From positions 16,826,001-16,890,000 of the forward strand of contig CM076954.1 of NCBI GenBank assembly GCA_039566865.1: a DNA stretch of 64,000 nt, given 5' to 3'. The notes beneath the pieces were generated by a model. That model was given only the letters and a program-made list of their open reading frames with translations, was not told the DNA's origin and did no database searches. Shown here piece after piece: positions 43,801 through 54,200 of the stretch. The position numbers were made by a program, and so were the translations under genes. Source of the stretch: Aurelia coerulea (taxonomy: Eukaryota; Cnidaria; Scyphozoa; Semaeostomeae; Ulmaridae). How positions within the stretch are numbered: position 1 is the first letter of the stretch; every line of letters begins with the position of its first letter.

Positions 43801-44377
43801 ACCAATTTTGCAGTTAAAAGTCAAGAAAAGACGAATGTACCTTTGTTAGAGAGACATAGAATAAGAGAGACATACAGAAATAAAGTTTTAGAGTTTCTTA
43901 ACTGTTCTTGAGCGTAGTACTAGAGTTTCTTAAATTTTTGGTCATCGTAGTACTACTTTCTTATAAATCAATTTCTTATATAAAAAATAAGTGTAGTCTA
44001 CGATTCCACTGATTCCGATTCTGTGATTGCTTTTTCCACATTTTCTATGACATATCAGCAATCGAAACGTTGTTGATCGAAACGTAGCTTTTCAATCGAA
44101 ACATTTTGAATTCGATTTGGTCAAATAATAGGAAAATGTTTAGAAAGGAAATGTAGAAGTCTCAAAACTCGCAGGATTTAAAGGGGCTGTACAATTTTTT
44201 CTACATGTTTGAACCCCGTAGAAAGTCAGCTATTGCCTATTCCCGCCTATGCGTTCATTTATGCATTCTATAAACTTTACATTACATACCTGTGTACCCT
44301 GGTATCATATGTTCACGACATCCATTTCTGCATTCATGTCCTCTCCTGGAACTATCTGAAAATTTCACAGTTGACAT
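37881..44377 (-). CDS. CIMIP2B-like: CIMIP2/FAM166-like ciliary microtubule inner protein
   Basis: I recovered this gene by splicing on the minus strand: exons 44377-44290, 40892-40464, 39373-39194 and 37966-37881, giving 260 aa. All three introns are phase 1 and each splits a Gly codon. The family is defined by repeated Pro-Gly-Tyr-Thr-Gly type motifs, and vertebrate members line the inner wall of ciliary doublet microtubules. Visible repeats are EHMIPGYTGYITAGNQFFGE across the first junction, HFISGYTGFVPRARQYMGKD in exon 2, and EGMIPRYTGHIQG in exon 3 running into EQNKFGKGFGETT in exon 4. Length and order match FAM166B-like proteins (about 275 aa in human). There is no signal peptide or membrane segment. 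The stop lies 1.1 kb from the PPIL3 stop (tail-to-tail). Intron 1 contains the complete opposite-strand mARC gene at 41506-42384. Which member, CIMIP2A, B or C, is uncertain. Confidence 0.86.
38158..38699. mobile_element. MITE with CGGGTGTC ends, uninterrupted copy
   Basis: About 540 bp from GTACCGGGTGTCCCAAAAAA to TTTATGGGACACCCA, colinear with 13746-14739. It lies in the CIMIP2-like intron between exons 3 and 4. Confidence 0.75.
39464..40076. mobile_element. Mutator-like foldback element, complete copy
   Basis: A 613-bp near-palindrome with ends AACAGGGGCAGATTTTG and CAAAATCTGCCCTTGTT, flanked by the perfect 9-bp repeat GTACCAGAT (39455-39463, 40077-40085). Long arms and a 9-bp duplication fit Mutator-like (MULE) foldbacks. 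The arms meet around a TTTGTTTATTTGATTCAG / CTGAATCAAATAAACAAA hinge. It lies in intron 2 of the CIMIP2-like gene. Confidence 0.8.
40948..41345. repeat. Large inverted repeat with CACCATGTTTTAATA array upstream of mARC copy 1
   Basis: The right arm (41165-41343) repeats a roughly 21-bp unit of the type CACCATGTTTTAATAAAGAG about eight to nine times. The left arm (about 40950-41020) holds the complement. Between them two copies of an ACCACGAAAGTTGTTTT segment face each other at about 41117. It ends about 160 bp before the mARC start codon. Confidence 0.75.
41426..41539 (+). promoter_or_regulatory. Upstream ORF overlapping the mARC copy 1 start
   Basis: A 37-codon ORF begins at an ATG in good context (cggccATGG) and ends at TAA at 41537-41539, past the main ATG at 41506 and in another frame. 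If the transcript starts upstream of 41426, scanning ribosomes would meet it first, so it could reduce translation of the mARC protein. It is rich in Thr and Gln from a CAACAA-type leader and shows no domain. This is inference from position only. Confidence 0.35.
41506..42384 (+). CDS. MTARC-like: mARC-like MOSC domain protein, copy 1 (intronless)
   Basis: A 292-aa protein in one exon, with an N-terminal MOSC_N beta-barrel domain (about residues 8-125) and a MOSC domain (about 150-290). The family binds molybdenum cofactor; mARC enzymes reduce N-hydroxylated compounds with cytochrome b5 and its reductase at the outer mitochondrial membrane. Visible motifs are [38 protein letters not shown] and GRCTLPNVDPKTG, whose Cys229 is the expected molybdenum ligand. 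I chose Met at 41506 because it matches the start of the second copy (MAA..VGEVS). An in-frame Met at 41398 would add 36 low-complexity residues. Neither start gives the N-terminal signal-anchor helix of vertebrate mARC. The gene is nested antisense in intron 1 of the CIMIP2-like gene. Function is inferred from family. Confidence 0.93.
   Translation: MAAEFVQVGEVSGINFYPLKSCKGIPTEEAECDEFGIKYDRHWVVLDRGGRFTSQRSRGELALVVPTMMEGHIKVEAPGMEPLSIPIEMKDSDAQQVDIDIFGLVGSGVRVSEEADAWFSKYLGKPHSFHAFNRATCQPRSLHLDKNYGNRPAVTQSDKVAYSDKCPYLVISEGSLEKVNEICTKFECEMQRFRPNIVVKGCEAFAEDKWKALKIGSAEFRCLHMCGRCTLPNVDPKTGKRDKEEPLKSLRKFRLVPKEEDDALGNSPALGMNLGIEKPGIIKVGEPVFAKF
43109..43275. mobile_element. CAG-ended short element with G/C runs
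   Basis: A 167-bp unit with ends CAGGGCCGTAGAAGC and GCTTCCTACGGGCCTG and internal homopolymer G and C runs. TATGG occurs at both flanks. It is similar in design to the hAT-like units at 4636 and 54755. Confidence 0.5.
43574..43994 (-). mobile_element. TTTCTTA-rich MITE, inverted copy
   Basis: Near-identical reverse copy of 12825-13242, from CACGTTTTTTTATAAGAAAC to TTATATAAAAAATAAGTG, with the same internal AAGAAGCCATGCACATCAAGG stretch. High similarity suggests fairly recent spread of this subfamily. It lies in CIMIP2-like intron 1. Confidence 0.75.
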
Positions 44378-44762
44378 GGCTAGCCGGCCTTGAGCTCTTG
44401 CGCTAATGAAAGTTGCAGAGACAAATCTGCGCTAGCTTGTGATCTTATTTGCTATCAAAAATACGACTGCATTCGAATGCTACTAGACTTAATACGTTTT
44501 ATGAAAGGGCATTACTTAATTTGACATTGTTTTTAATGTGACGTTTTATTCGATAGATACTATTTTGCTGTAAGAAATCTAGCCTGTTAGTTTTGATGAA
44601 AGATTCAACTCAGTGAGGGTAACTGAGTCTTGTGTATCCATTCTACATGAAAAAACCATTCTGCTACCAATTTTTTCAGAAACTACTTAGTTTGGCGATT
44701 TGGTAGTTATCCCGTGTTTAGAAGGCGCGAATGAATATCTGCCGCCGTTACTCCACGTACAT

Positions 44763-45150
44763 AAGGGCCTGATTATATGGCAGTGGGCTAGCCCGGCAGA
44801 CGGGCTGGCTCGTTTGCCAGGCCTGATTATTTGGAAGCGGGCTGGCCCGGTAGACCATTTTTGCCGAGATTGGTATGCGGGAAAAGAAATGTAACACGTT
44901 GATGAAGGAAAACTGCACATGCTCCATTGTGTATTTTTAGCCCGCTTACCGAGCTGGCTCAGTTTGATGCGATTACATGGCGAGACGAGCCAGCCTGTTT
45001 AGCGGAGCCAGTCCGCTTGCATCGAAGTGAGCCAGCTCGCTTACCGGGCTGCCTCATTTGCATCCTATAATAGCAACTTACATTTTATTTGGAATAGACC
45101 ATGGAAGGGAGCTGGCTCGCTTGCCGGGCCAGCCCGCTTACTGAGCCAGC
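44763..45150. mobile_element. GC-rich element built of GCCAGCTCGCTTACCGGGC-type units
   Basis: Against AT-rich surroundings this stretch repeats a short unit (GGGCTGGC, GCCAGCTCGCTTACCGGGC, GCCAGCCCG) in both orientations, at least eight times, and starts AAGGGCCTGATTATATGG. The layout parallels the CAACCCGTGTTGA units inside the Harbinger-like MITEs, with a different core. It is probably a separate MITE family; exact ends are not seen. Confidence 0.5.
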
Positions 45151-45529
45151 TCACCTCATAAAAGAAACAAAATAGTCGAGAACTCCATTGCCTTCCGTTC
45201 TGAAGTAGATAAATCAAATGACGGCAGCAATTACTCATATTTATCCATTCTATTTTTGACATTACCTCACTCACATCTCGAAAACACGAGCTTCCCAGTG
45301 TAATGCTATTGCATCTTTCTTTTCATCGAGTGGCTTGAAAATTGAAAGAAACTTTTGCTTCTAAAATCTTCAACATTTTCACAACTAAGGAGTTTCTCTC
45401 CTCCTTTTTTAGGGATTAAAGAAATTTTTTGAAAACTAAGCCATTGTGATTTCGAAACTTTTTGGAAGAGATGTAAAGTGAAACACAGTAAATATGTTAA
45501 GGACTTCCTTTATCAAATTAATTTTTGGC

Positions 45530-45694
45530 GATCTGAGAGTTGATTTGCTTATGGGCAGTTTCTTATAAAAAAAATCATAGAACCTCTAAGAAGCTCATTG
45601 GAAACTCTGAGTACTGTAAATCTCTTAATTTTAAGAAACTCTAAGTACTGGCCCAAACTCTTAGTTTCTTATAAGAAATACGTGTATTTTATGT
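45530..45694. mobile_element. TTTCTTA-rich MITE, fragment
   Basis: Only the right part is clear: GCAGTTTCTTATAAAAAAAA, TTTTAAGAAACTCTAAGTAC and the end TTTCTTATAAGAAATACGTG. Confidence 0.55.
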
Positions 45695-46223
45695 GGTAAA
45701 GCTATGTGAGGCGCATAGGCGTAGGAGATGGGGGGACAGAGGGGCTGCAGCCCCCCCAACGTCAGAAAAATTTGCAACAGCCATAATCGGGCAGAAATCT
45801 GCCTCAAGTCGGGCAAAATTTTCTCAAACAATGGACGGCGAGATCTCGGCTGAACAGGATTCCCGCTTCACCAGGGAAATGTAGCGGAAACTTTCCCGAT
45901 TTATGAACAGGCCCTTTGTCGGCAAGATGGGGACAAAGTTACCATATTGCCCGTGCCCGTCTTGCCGTTTTGTCACAGCAAATCAGCCCTTAGTAGCTGC
46001 GAAAAGCGTTGGTTTCATGCTCTGTGAAGGCGCATTGTTTACAACCGTTTCACGTGATACAATGTGCCCTGTCATGCTTTAGTCCATAGTTTGCTCTCGA
46101 AGAAATAACTCGTTCATCTTGGTCAGCATATTTTTATGCTTACAGAGTGTCAAAAGTTCGAATTACCGGATTAATGCCGACAATAAGATTTTCAGGTGTT
46201 AGATACATATTAGCATATCAGTT

Positions 46224-46301
46224 ATGCAGAGTACCCTATCGTGGTACAGCACTGCAGAAGACGGGAAAGAACAGAACCGGGCAAAGAAGAAGAGTCAGCA
46301 G
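46224..46301 (+). CDS. Candidate first coding exon, unknown protein
   Basis: A 26-codon stretch from ATG (MQSTLSWYSTAEDGKEQNR then a lysine-rich end) runs into CAG followed by GTAGGC, a plausible donor in phase 0. It faces the minus-strand candidate at 46401-46523. It may be an alternative 5' exon of the downstream MetX-like gene or of an unknown gene. No family recognised. Confidence 0.2.
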
Positions 46302-46400
46302 GTAGGCCTACATACAGGTAGAAGTCCATCTATTTATTTTTTCCAGGTCTCTAATGTAAACAACTAAGAAACAACTCAATACAACTTTATCAGCATATAC

Positions 46401-46523
46401 CGTACGATTCATTTGAAGCCACTGTTTGCCGTATTTTTTGACATATTTTTTTGCCTGGTTTAAAGGTCCAATAAGAGCAAGGTTTGTTCTGTAAATGGTT
46501 TGTTGTCCCTCGCCTCGTGCCAT
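46401..46523 (-). CDS. Candidate first coding exon, unknown protein
   Basis: An ATG-initiated 41-codon stretch (starts MARGEGQQTIYRTNLALIG) ends exactly before a GTATATG donor-like site in phase 0. The composition, basic with alternating hydrophobic residues and KKYVKKYGKQWLQ, looks protein-like rather than translated repeat, and I see no MITE there. I do not recognise the protein and could not find the following exon on the minus strand. It could be chance. Confidence 0.25.
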
Positions 46524-47035
46524 TATTCATTCACGTGCAAAAAAATTCGAAACCTGGTTAGGCCCAACCAATGGCAGTGTAGACCTATTAGAAAAGTTGG
46601 CTTGAAAAATGTGCATACGGCAAGGGGACTTCTATGGAAAGGAATTATCTTTTGAAAACCCATTTCTTACCCGCTATGCTTAGCAATTGTTCATTGAATC
46701 TGACCACTTCTCCTGAAAAAATAATAATGAAAGCAATTTTTGGCTAATTTTTATACCTGCCCCAAACCCAGACCCCTGTTGGAAGATCTTACCCTGAAGG
46801 GATGACTTTTTATCAATCAGCTATTTACATTTGTGTGGAGTTATTTAATCAGGAAAACAAATTTTTGATGCAAACTTTCGCGTATTTCACGAATATATTT
46901 ATATTCCCAAATTCCTGTGTCAATGACACATGTTATTTACATTTTTTGGTGATGTTCACCACAATTGACCATGTTTGGATATTTCCATTGAGTTGGCAAT
47001 CAAAAACGTGATTAACACAGAAATTGATGATAAAT

Positions 47036-47210
<175 letters not shown>

Positions 47211-48228
47211 GTTTAAAAATGTGCAGTGGATATTTACAAGATGAAAATAATCATGCCTTCCGTAAGAGGTCCGGACCTATGTGTATCCCCCAGAAAGGCA
47301 GTGGACACGCCGCGCGAGGGAACCCTCAGAAGCATATACTTAAAGACACACTGTTGTGGCTGTAATTGGCTGGTTGTGATGTTGAAATCCCTAACAAAAG
47401 ACCTGGCCTCTGGATCATTATAAAGCATGCTCTTAGATCATACTTTGTTTTGAGAATAAAGGGAGTCGGATCGTTATCATCTTCGTGAATTTCAGTGTAC
47501 AGCGAAATTACTGAAGCCTGGCGCCTAATTCTGTTCTTTCATATTGCCTTATTCATCCAATCAGTGCCACGACAGTGTGCCTTTAACTGTGACCGCTGCT
47601 GGGGAAACAATCCCCCAGCTCAACTGCAGTCCAGCACCTGTATCGTGAAGGAGGCATCCCTCACAGCACACCATCCGCCATCCTAATAAGAAGCAGTGCA
47701 ACGCCTGAACCCTGCAAGATCATTGCCATGCTTTAGATCGTAGCTAATACCTTGCTCCATGAAAATGTCCTTCATGAAAGGTGGCTTTAGATCAGACTTT
47801 GCTTCAAGAATTTCCGTCATAACTGTAGGTTTCTTACATGGATGGGCCTTTTATGACAGGTGACGGGATGGGCCTTTTATCATTTTTGAAAATCGTACAT
47901 ACATTGTGTATGAGTTGTGAAATGCTACACAGAGGCTGCAGTAAGAATGAGTGGAATTTGACCAACCTACTGTAGTTGTAAATGTTTACCACAGTTTATC
48001 CGAATATGGTCAGAAATTTATGGTCAAGCACCATGGCTGACCATGATCAAAACATGGTCAAACGCGGTGGACAATGTTTTCATAGTCAAATTCTCTCAAT
48101 TCACTCAATATTTTGTACAAATTCATGTTTCAGGTGAACTCCTTGTGAATGGAAACAGTTTTGAATCAAAGCAGCAAGTTAAGTTATGCAAGAAAGGTCT
48201 GTTTTATTGCCGTCAGAACTAATCAAAA

Positions 48229-51200
48229 ATGGAAAAGATCTTGCTCAGATTCCCAAGAAAACTCAGGCACGCTGTCCCCAATACGATAAGATTATTTGAA
48301 CAAAAGCAGCCAAACTTGAAGAAAACATCACCCATATTTTCAAGTGCATTTGATGTTGCAAGCAAGAGGAATAAACATGATGATACAAGGCATGTGTTTT
48401 CAACTCACTCAGGGCCTCATACTCGCACTTACATCAGAAGGCAGGCAGTTGATATAAAGGAAAGGTATCTAAGGTTCTAGCTTCCCTTTTTGGGCATGAA
48501 AGTTAAAGCTGGTTTCATAGGGATCTTCCTTCTCTGTTCTTTCTCCTCTTCCATTCTTACTTTTAGCTCTCTTGTTTCCTCTTTCTTGAAAAACTATTTA
48601 CTTCACAATATATACACACATATAGGTGAAAGAAAGGAAAAAACACATGATAATCAGTGAACGATTTTATCTCTGTTGCGGAATGAGCATTTTTGGAGAG
48701 TAACATTGCAGACTGTAGATTGTAGAAGGCACTGTAGTGTGCATGCAGCCTCAACACTTTAGAATGTTGAGGTTGTAAACCGGTTAGTGAAAGAAAGACC
48801 AAAACTTCTTGAATAAACTGGTAAATATGAGTTTCCTGTGATTAAATCAAAAAAATTTGTCAGCGTTTCAAAATTCTGTGCAGCCTGTATTTCATGGTTA
48901 GCGTCAGGGGTGACACCAAGGTCAGGCCATGGGGCTACAGCCCCTCTGTGAGAAGTATCTAGTCTACCTCCCCCCCCATGAAAGGAGATTTTGGGTTATT
49001 TTGGAGGGAGTTTGGGGAAAAAATGACGAATGAAAACTGTTATTGTTTTTTGCCATTTTAGCTCCCACTTGGAAGTTCTAGCCCCCTGTCAGAAGATTTC
49101 TTGTGACACCCCTGTGTAGCATACAGCTATTGATAAACCACTGTTATCAATTTGTGTTTCTTTTACAGGGAAGTACCAAATATACCAATGAGGGATAACC
49201 TAGATGAGCCAGAGCCTGCCTATGAAAGAATAAGTTATTCTGAAGAACAGTTTTATTCTCATTATGATCCCTTCCACTGCCTACATGGTGGGATTTTACC
49301 AAAACTTGAAATTGCATATGAAACTTGGGGAAAACTCAATGAGAAGAAAAGCAATGTTGTACTATTGTTCTCTGGACTTTCAGCATCTTCCCATGCCAGA
49401 AGTCACGAGGTTATCTTTCTTTTTCATTCTCTTGTTACATTTGGTATTATGAATACAAACCATGAAGTTTGATTTATGGGCCACATCACAGCCCTGAGGA
49501 ATAACAGTGGGAAGCATTCCAACTTCTCATGTGATTGAAAAGTTGGTTTTAGTTATAGATTTTAATCTGGATGATAACTCATAGATTTTTTATTTACTTC
49601 ACTTACTAAATGGGCAAAAGTAGGGAGAGTCAAAAAACTGAGTCTTCATCATCATTATCATCCAGAGGAAAAATCCTTTATAGGGTTTTATTTCAAAGAT
49701 TTAAGTACCCAGGCAAGAGTATTTCAAAAGCCTTCTGCATCTCTCTTATTGTATTTCATATCATTTCCCAGACTTCCCCAATGTTTTTCAGTTGTATGAC
49801 AATAGCATTAACCCTATTACTACCGGGGTGGCACAAAGTGCCCGCGGCAAAGTTTATTTGATGTAGTGTCGTCAGTTCAAAAGATAAAGAGCTGAAACTT
49901 TGCAACTTTTCCTAAAATTTCATGGACTAATTAAAATTTGTAATTTTTTTTCAAAATGGTAGATACTGATCACGTGACCAACCTCTTTTCAACATGTGGT
50001 CAGCCGGACAATTAAAGAAGCGAGTCCAGTTTTAACGCGGATGGTCGTAGAACATCGAGAATACCACCATTCGATAGCTCTCGATGAGAGCTTTCAGATG
50101 ATGTATAGTTTTATCCATTTTTGATGACGTCAGCAAATTTTACGTTCATGACGTCATCAAAGTTTATGACGTCATATATATAATAACAAATGTATTAGAT
50201 AACTTTAAATGGTCAAAATTGGTTCTATTGATTGTTATGAACAATTTTAAGGCATTTTAGAGAAATTTCATCAGCAATTAGGGGTTTAAATGAAGCAATG
50301 ACAAACTGATGCAAATAAATGATGAATATATGATATAAATAACAAGCTTAAATTGACATTTCATTGCCAATTTTTATTCAGTGATGCTTTGGGATACATT
50401 CTAGTAGTAGTATGAAAGAAATTATCAACTAAGAACTTAAATATTGCCAATATTGTTAATAGTAAGCAAAAAGTGCAATTTTCCTCAATTATGACGTCAT
50501 TGTGACGTCATGGATGTAATGAAGAATTAAAAAAGTAGCCTATTGTGTAGATTTTGTTCCTATACACAATACTAAGTTTCATATTGTACTAATACTTAGT
50601 TCAATATTGTACTAAGTTTTATCCTCATATCTGCAATATTGGCGAAGTTACGGAGGGGGGGCACTTTGTGCCCCCCCCCCCCCCCGGGACTACGATGGTC
50701 GAAAAAGCCCGGTAGTAATAGGGTTAAGTTGGATTTATCTAATCGTTAAATTTCCTTTAAAATCTGATTTTATATCCCACTTTTCTGAGGGCAATATTTA
50801 ATTTAACCAAACTCATATCAAACTTACTCTTTTTTAATCAAATTTTGTGTCCATAGGAGGTGGAAAACTCACAGCCTGGATGGTGGGAAAAGTTCATTGG
50901 ACCAGATGGAAAGATTGACACCAATAAATATTTTGTAATTTGTGTTAATAACCTGGGTGGCTGTTATGGATCAACGTAAGTACCCTTGTCTCTAACCATT
51001 TTCCTGTATTCCGATGGGATTCATGTTTCATTGTTTCAAAGAGTTTAAGAATTGCAGTGTTAAAAATAAGGAACAGTAACATTTGACTGAAAAAACACAG
51101 AGTTTTGATTCTTTTGATCAAATTTGATCAATGCCTTTTTCATAAAAAACAGTACACTACTTTGAAAATAGCTGCATTCTGCAGTTATCAATTTTCTTTT

Positions 51201-54200
51201 TTAAGAAACTAGTTATATTACTGTGTATGCATATATATTTTGTTACTGAAGGTCTTGCCTCTTGATTCATGTGTACTACAGTATGATTAAATGAATACAT
51301 CTAAAAATGCAATGTCATTAGAAAGCCCCATCATAGTGATAGAGTATAAAACGTTGGTGAAACGTGAAACACCATATACATGATATGAGAGATTATTGTA
51401 TGTTAAGTTTATTGCACCAAATACAGCACAGGTTATGTTCCAAAATATTCTTTTGATTATTGTTAGTTTTTGAAATTTTGAAGCAAATTTCAAAACCCTT
51501 CCACATGTCTTTTTTGCATTTTGTCATTTCAAAATCATTCCATTAGATTTGTGCATCATTTCAAAATCATTCCATTAGATTTTGGCATCATTTCAAAATC
51601 ATTCCATTAGATTTTTGCATCATTTCAAAATCATTCCATTAGATTTTGGCATCATTTTAAAATCATTCCATTAGATTTTTGCATAAACTGGATCTCCAAC
51701 TTTAACAACCCCACATTTCTCAATGCCCAGATTCCTTCCAAGTATTGGTGCACTTCCAAACACTGCATCTTCCTCTTTTGGCACAAGTCTGAACTTTCGT
51801 AAGCTTTTAAATGGCTCATCTTTGTCTCTCACCCCAGTTTCTGGGTCAACATTTGGAAGGATGCAACGTGGGCATCTATGAAGGCATCTAAACTCTGCAT
51901 CTCCTACCTTTAGCATTTCCCATTTATCCTCTGCAAATGCATCACACCCTTTCACAACAATATTTGGCCTGAACCTTTGCATCTCACAGTGCAGTTTTTC
52001 ACAGATCTCATTAACTTTCCCGAGGGATTCTTCAGAGATCAAATGGTATGGACATTTATGCTGAAAAGCAATTTTATCTGACTGCTTCACAAGGGGCCTA
52101 TCACCAAATTTTTTATCCAGATGAAGAGCTCTTGGTTGGCATGTGTTTCTGTCGAATGCCAGAAGTGAGTATGGTTTTCCCAGGTACTTTGTGAACCATT
52201 CATTTGCTTCATCACTCACGTGGACTCCCGTCCCACTTAGGCCATGCAGATCTACCTCAACTTGCTGTCTATCTGAGCCATTTGTTTCCATTGGTATGAA
52301 CAGTTCTTCCATGCCTGGGGCCTCGATTTTTATTGAATCTTTGAGCATCGTTGGAACAACTAAGGCCAATTCACCTTTACTACTGAGCGATGTTATTCTT
52401 CCGCCACGATCAAGAATTGCCCAATGTCGGTCATATTTGATGCCAAATTCATCACATTCTGCTTCTTCTATGGAAATTCCTCTGCAGGATTTCAGTGGAT
52501 AAAAATGTATGCTACTTACTTCGCCTACTTTTTCCATCTTTGCGGCCATTTTGTGTAATCACACACTTCTTGACCTTCAGACTTTTGTTATTGTTGTTGT
52601 CGTTGTAATAGAACGATGCCACGTGACTGTATTGAACGATGCCATGTGACATTTTGAACTCGTCATCGCTTTTTTGCAGCTTTATATTTGAAGCGTAACT
52701 GTGGTGTCTCATGGTTATCGTTGTTCTATTTCTTTCAATAATATTCTCATCACCATCCAATATTATCGTTCTCGGCCTTCTATTAATGCAGCCTTGATTA
52801 AAGGCACTGTGTCCATGTAAGTAGACGACTTCGAGGGGGGTATCTCGAAAACATGTGATCTTTCGTCGTTTTTTCATGTGAGCGTTGTTTCTTGCAAAGT
52901 CTTTTCTTGCAAAGCGTTGTTTGTTAGTCAAACGATTGTTTCCAAGACAGAAGATAGATAAATGAACATGAAGGCATGTTTTGACAAGTTCTTTTGAATT
53001 CGTCAGCAGGGACTCAGCAATCTCGCCGTAACTAGAATTTTCAATGGTGTCTCAGAATATGGTTATCGTTGTTCTATTTCTTTCAATAATATTCTCATCA
53101 CCATCCAATAAATAACAAAAGAAAAGGTATAAAACGCACCTGTTAATTGGTTATTTACACCACTGATATAGCCTTGTTTATTTGCAGAGGCCCAAGTTCA
53201 ATCAATCCTGATACGGATAAGGTAGTTGTTCATTTATCTATTCAATACTTTAAAACTCATACCTAAACTGCTTTACAAGCACAAAATGTATGTTAGTTCT
53301 CTGTGCATGATATGCACTACGCACCATGTACAATACACTATGACTACCCCATGGCCAATATCTAAAAACACGAAACGTTAAACCGTATACAATCACACTA
53401 CGAACAATTTATAAATTAAAGGATACTATACTGGATTCAGTTTCACTCCAGATGTCAGGTCAGTGTTGCGATGAATTTGTTGATGCAACGAGTGCAACTC
53501 ATTTGGTGTAGATTTAGGTAAGTAAAATGCCTGACCATCTGATGTGAAACAGAATATATGTTAGTCCTGTCTTAGATATAGTTTCATACTCATTTGAGAT
53601 TTGATTTCGGGACCTTTTTATGTGATGTGAGTATCCAACTCGTAACCCATTTGTTTTTTCTCCATAGCCTTATGGAGGCGAGTTCCCTATTATCACAGTA
53701 TCAGACATGGTCAGAATGCAATTCCTACTATTGGATCATCTGGGAATCGATAAAGTGAGACATATTTAAGGGTTTATTTCTTAAAAAGACAGATTTATAA
53801 TCAATTTATTTCAAGTGGGCATTGCATGGGTATATATACCCTGGGTACCAGCCTCTCTAACATAAGTTAGAGAGGCTGGTACCCAGGGTAGGGTATATAC
53901 AGTAGAAGGATATAAATACTTCCCATCACGAGATAAACCAAGCCAACTGTTAAAGCCCTAGAAACTAATACAATCTAATATGAGCTAGATATAAGTAGTC
54001 ATAAAATTTCCAAACTTTGATTAACAGCATTATATAATAAAAGATCGAAGCTGTGGTTTGGTCAGATCCGAACTTTGTTATGAAGATGACATGAAAACAT
54101 AGTGTCATAAAGATTGCCCAGGGGGGGTACTCAGTTATATTTAGGATAGGGGTGCTCAGGCTGGGGTACAACACATAACCCCAAAAAAGTCATTTCTAGC

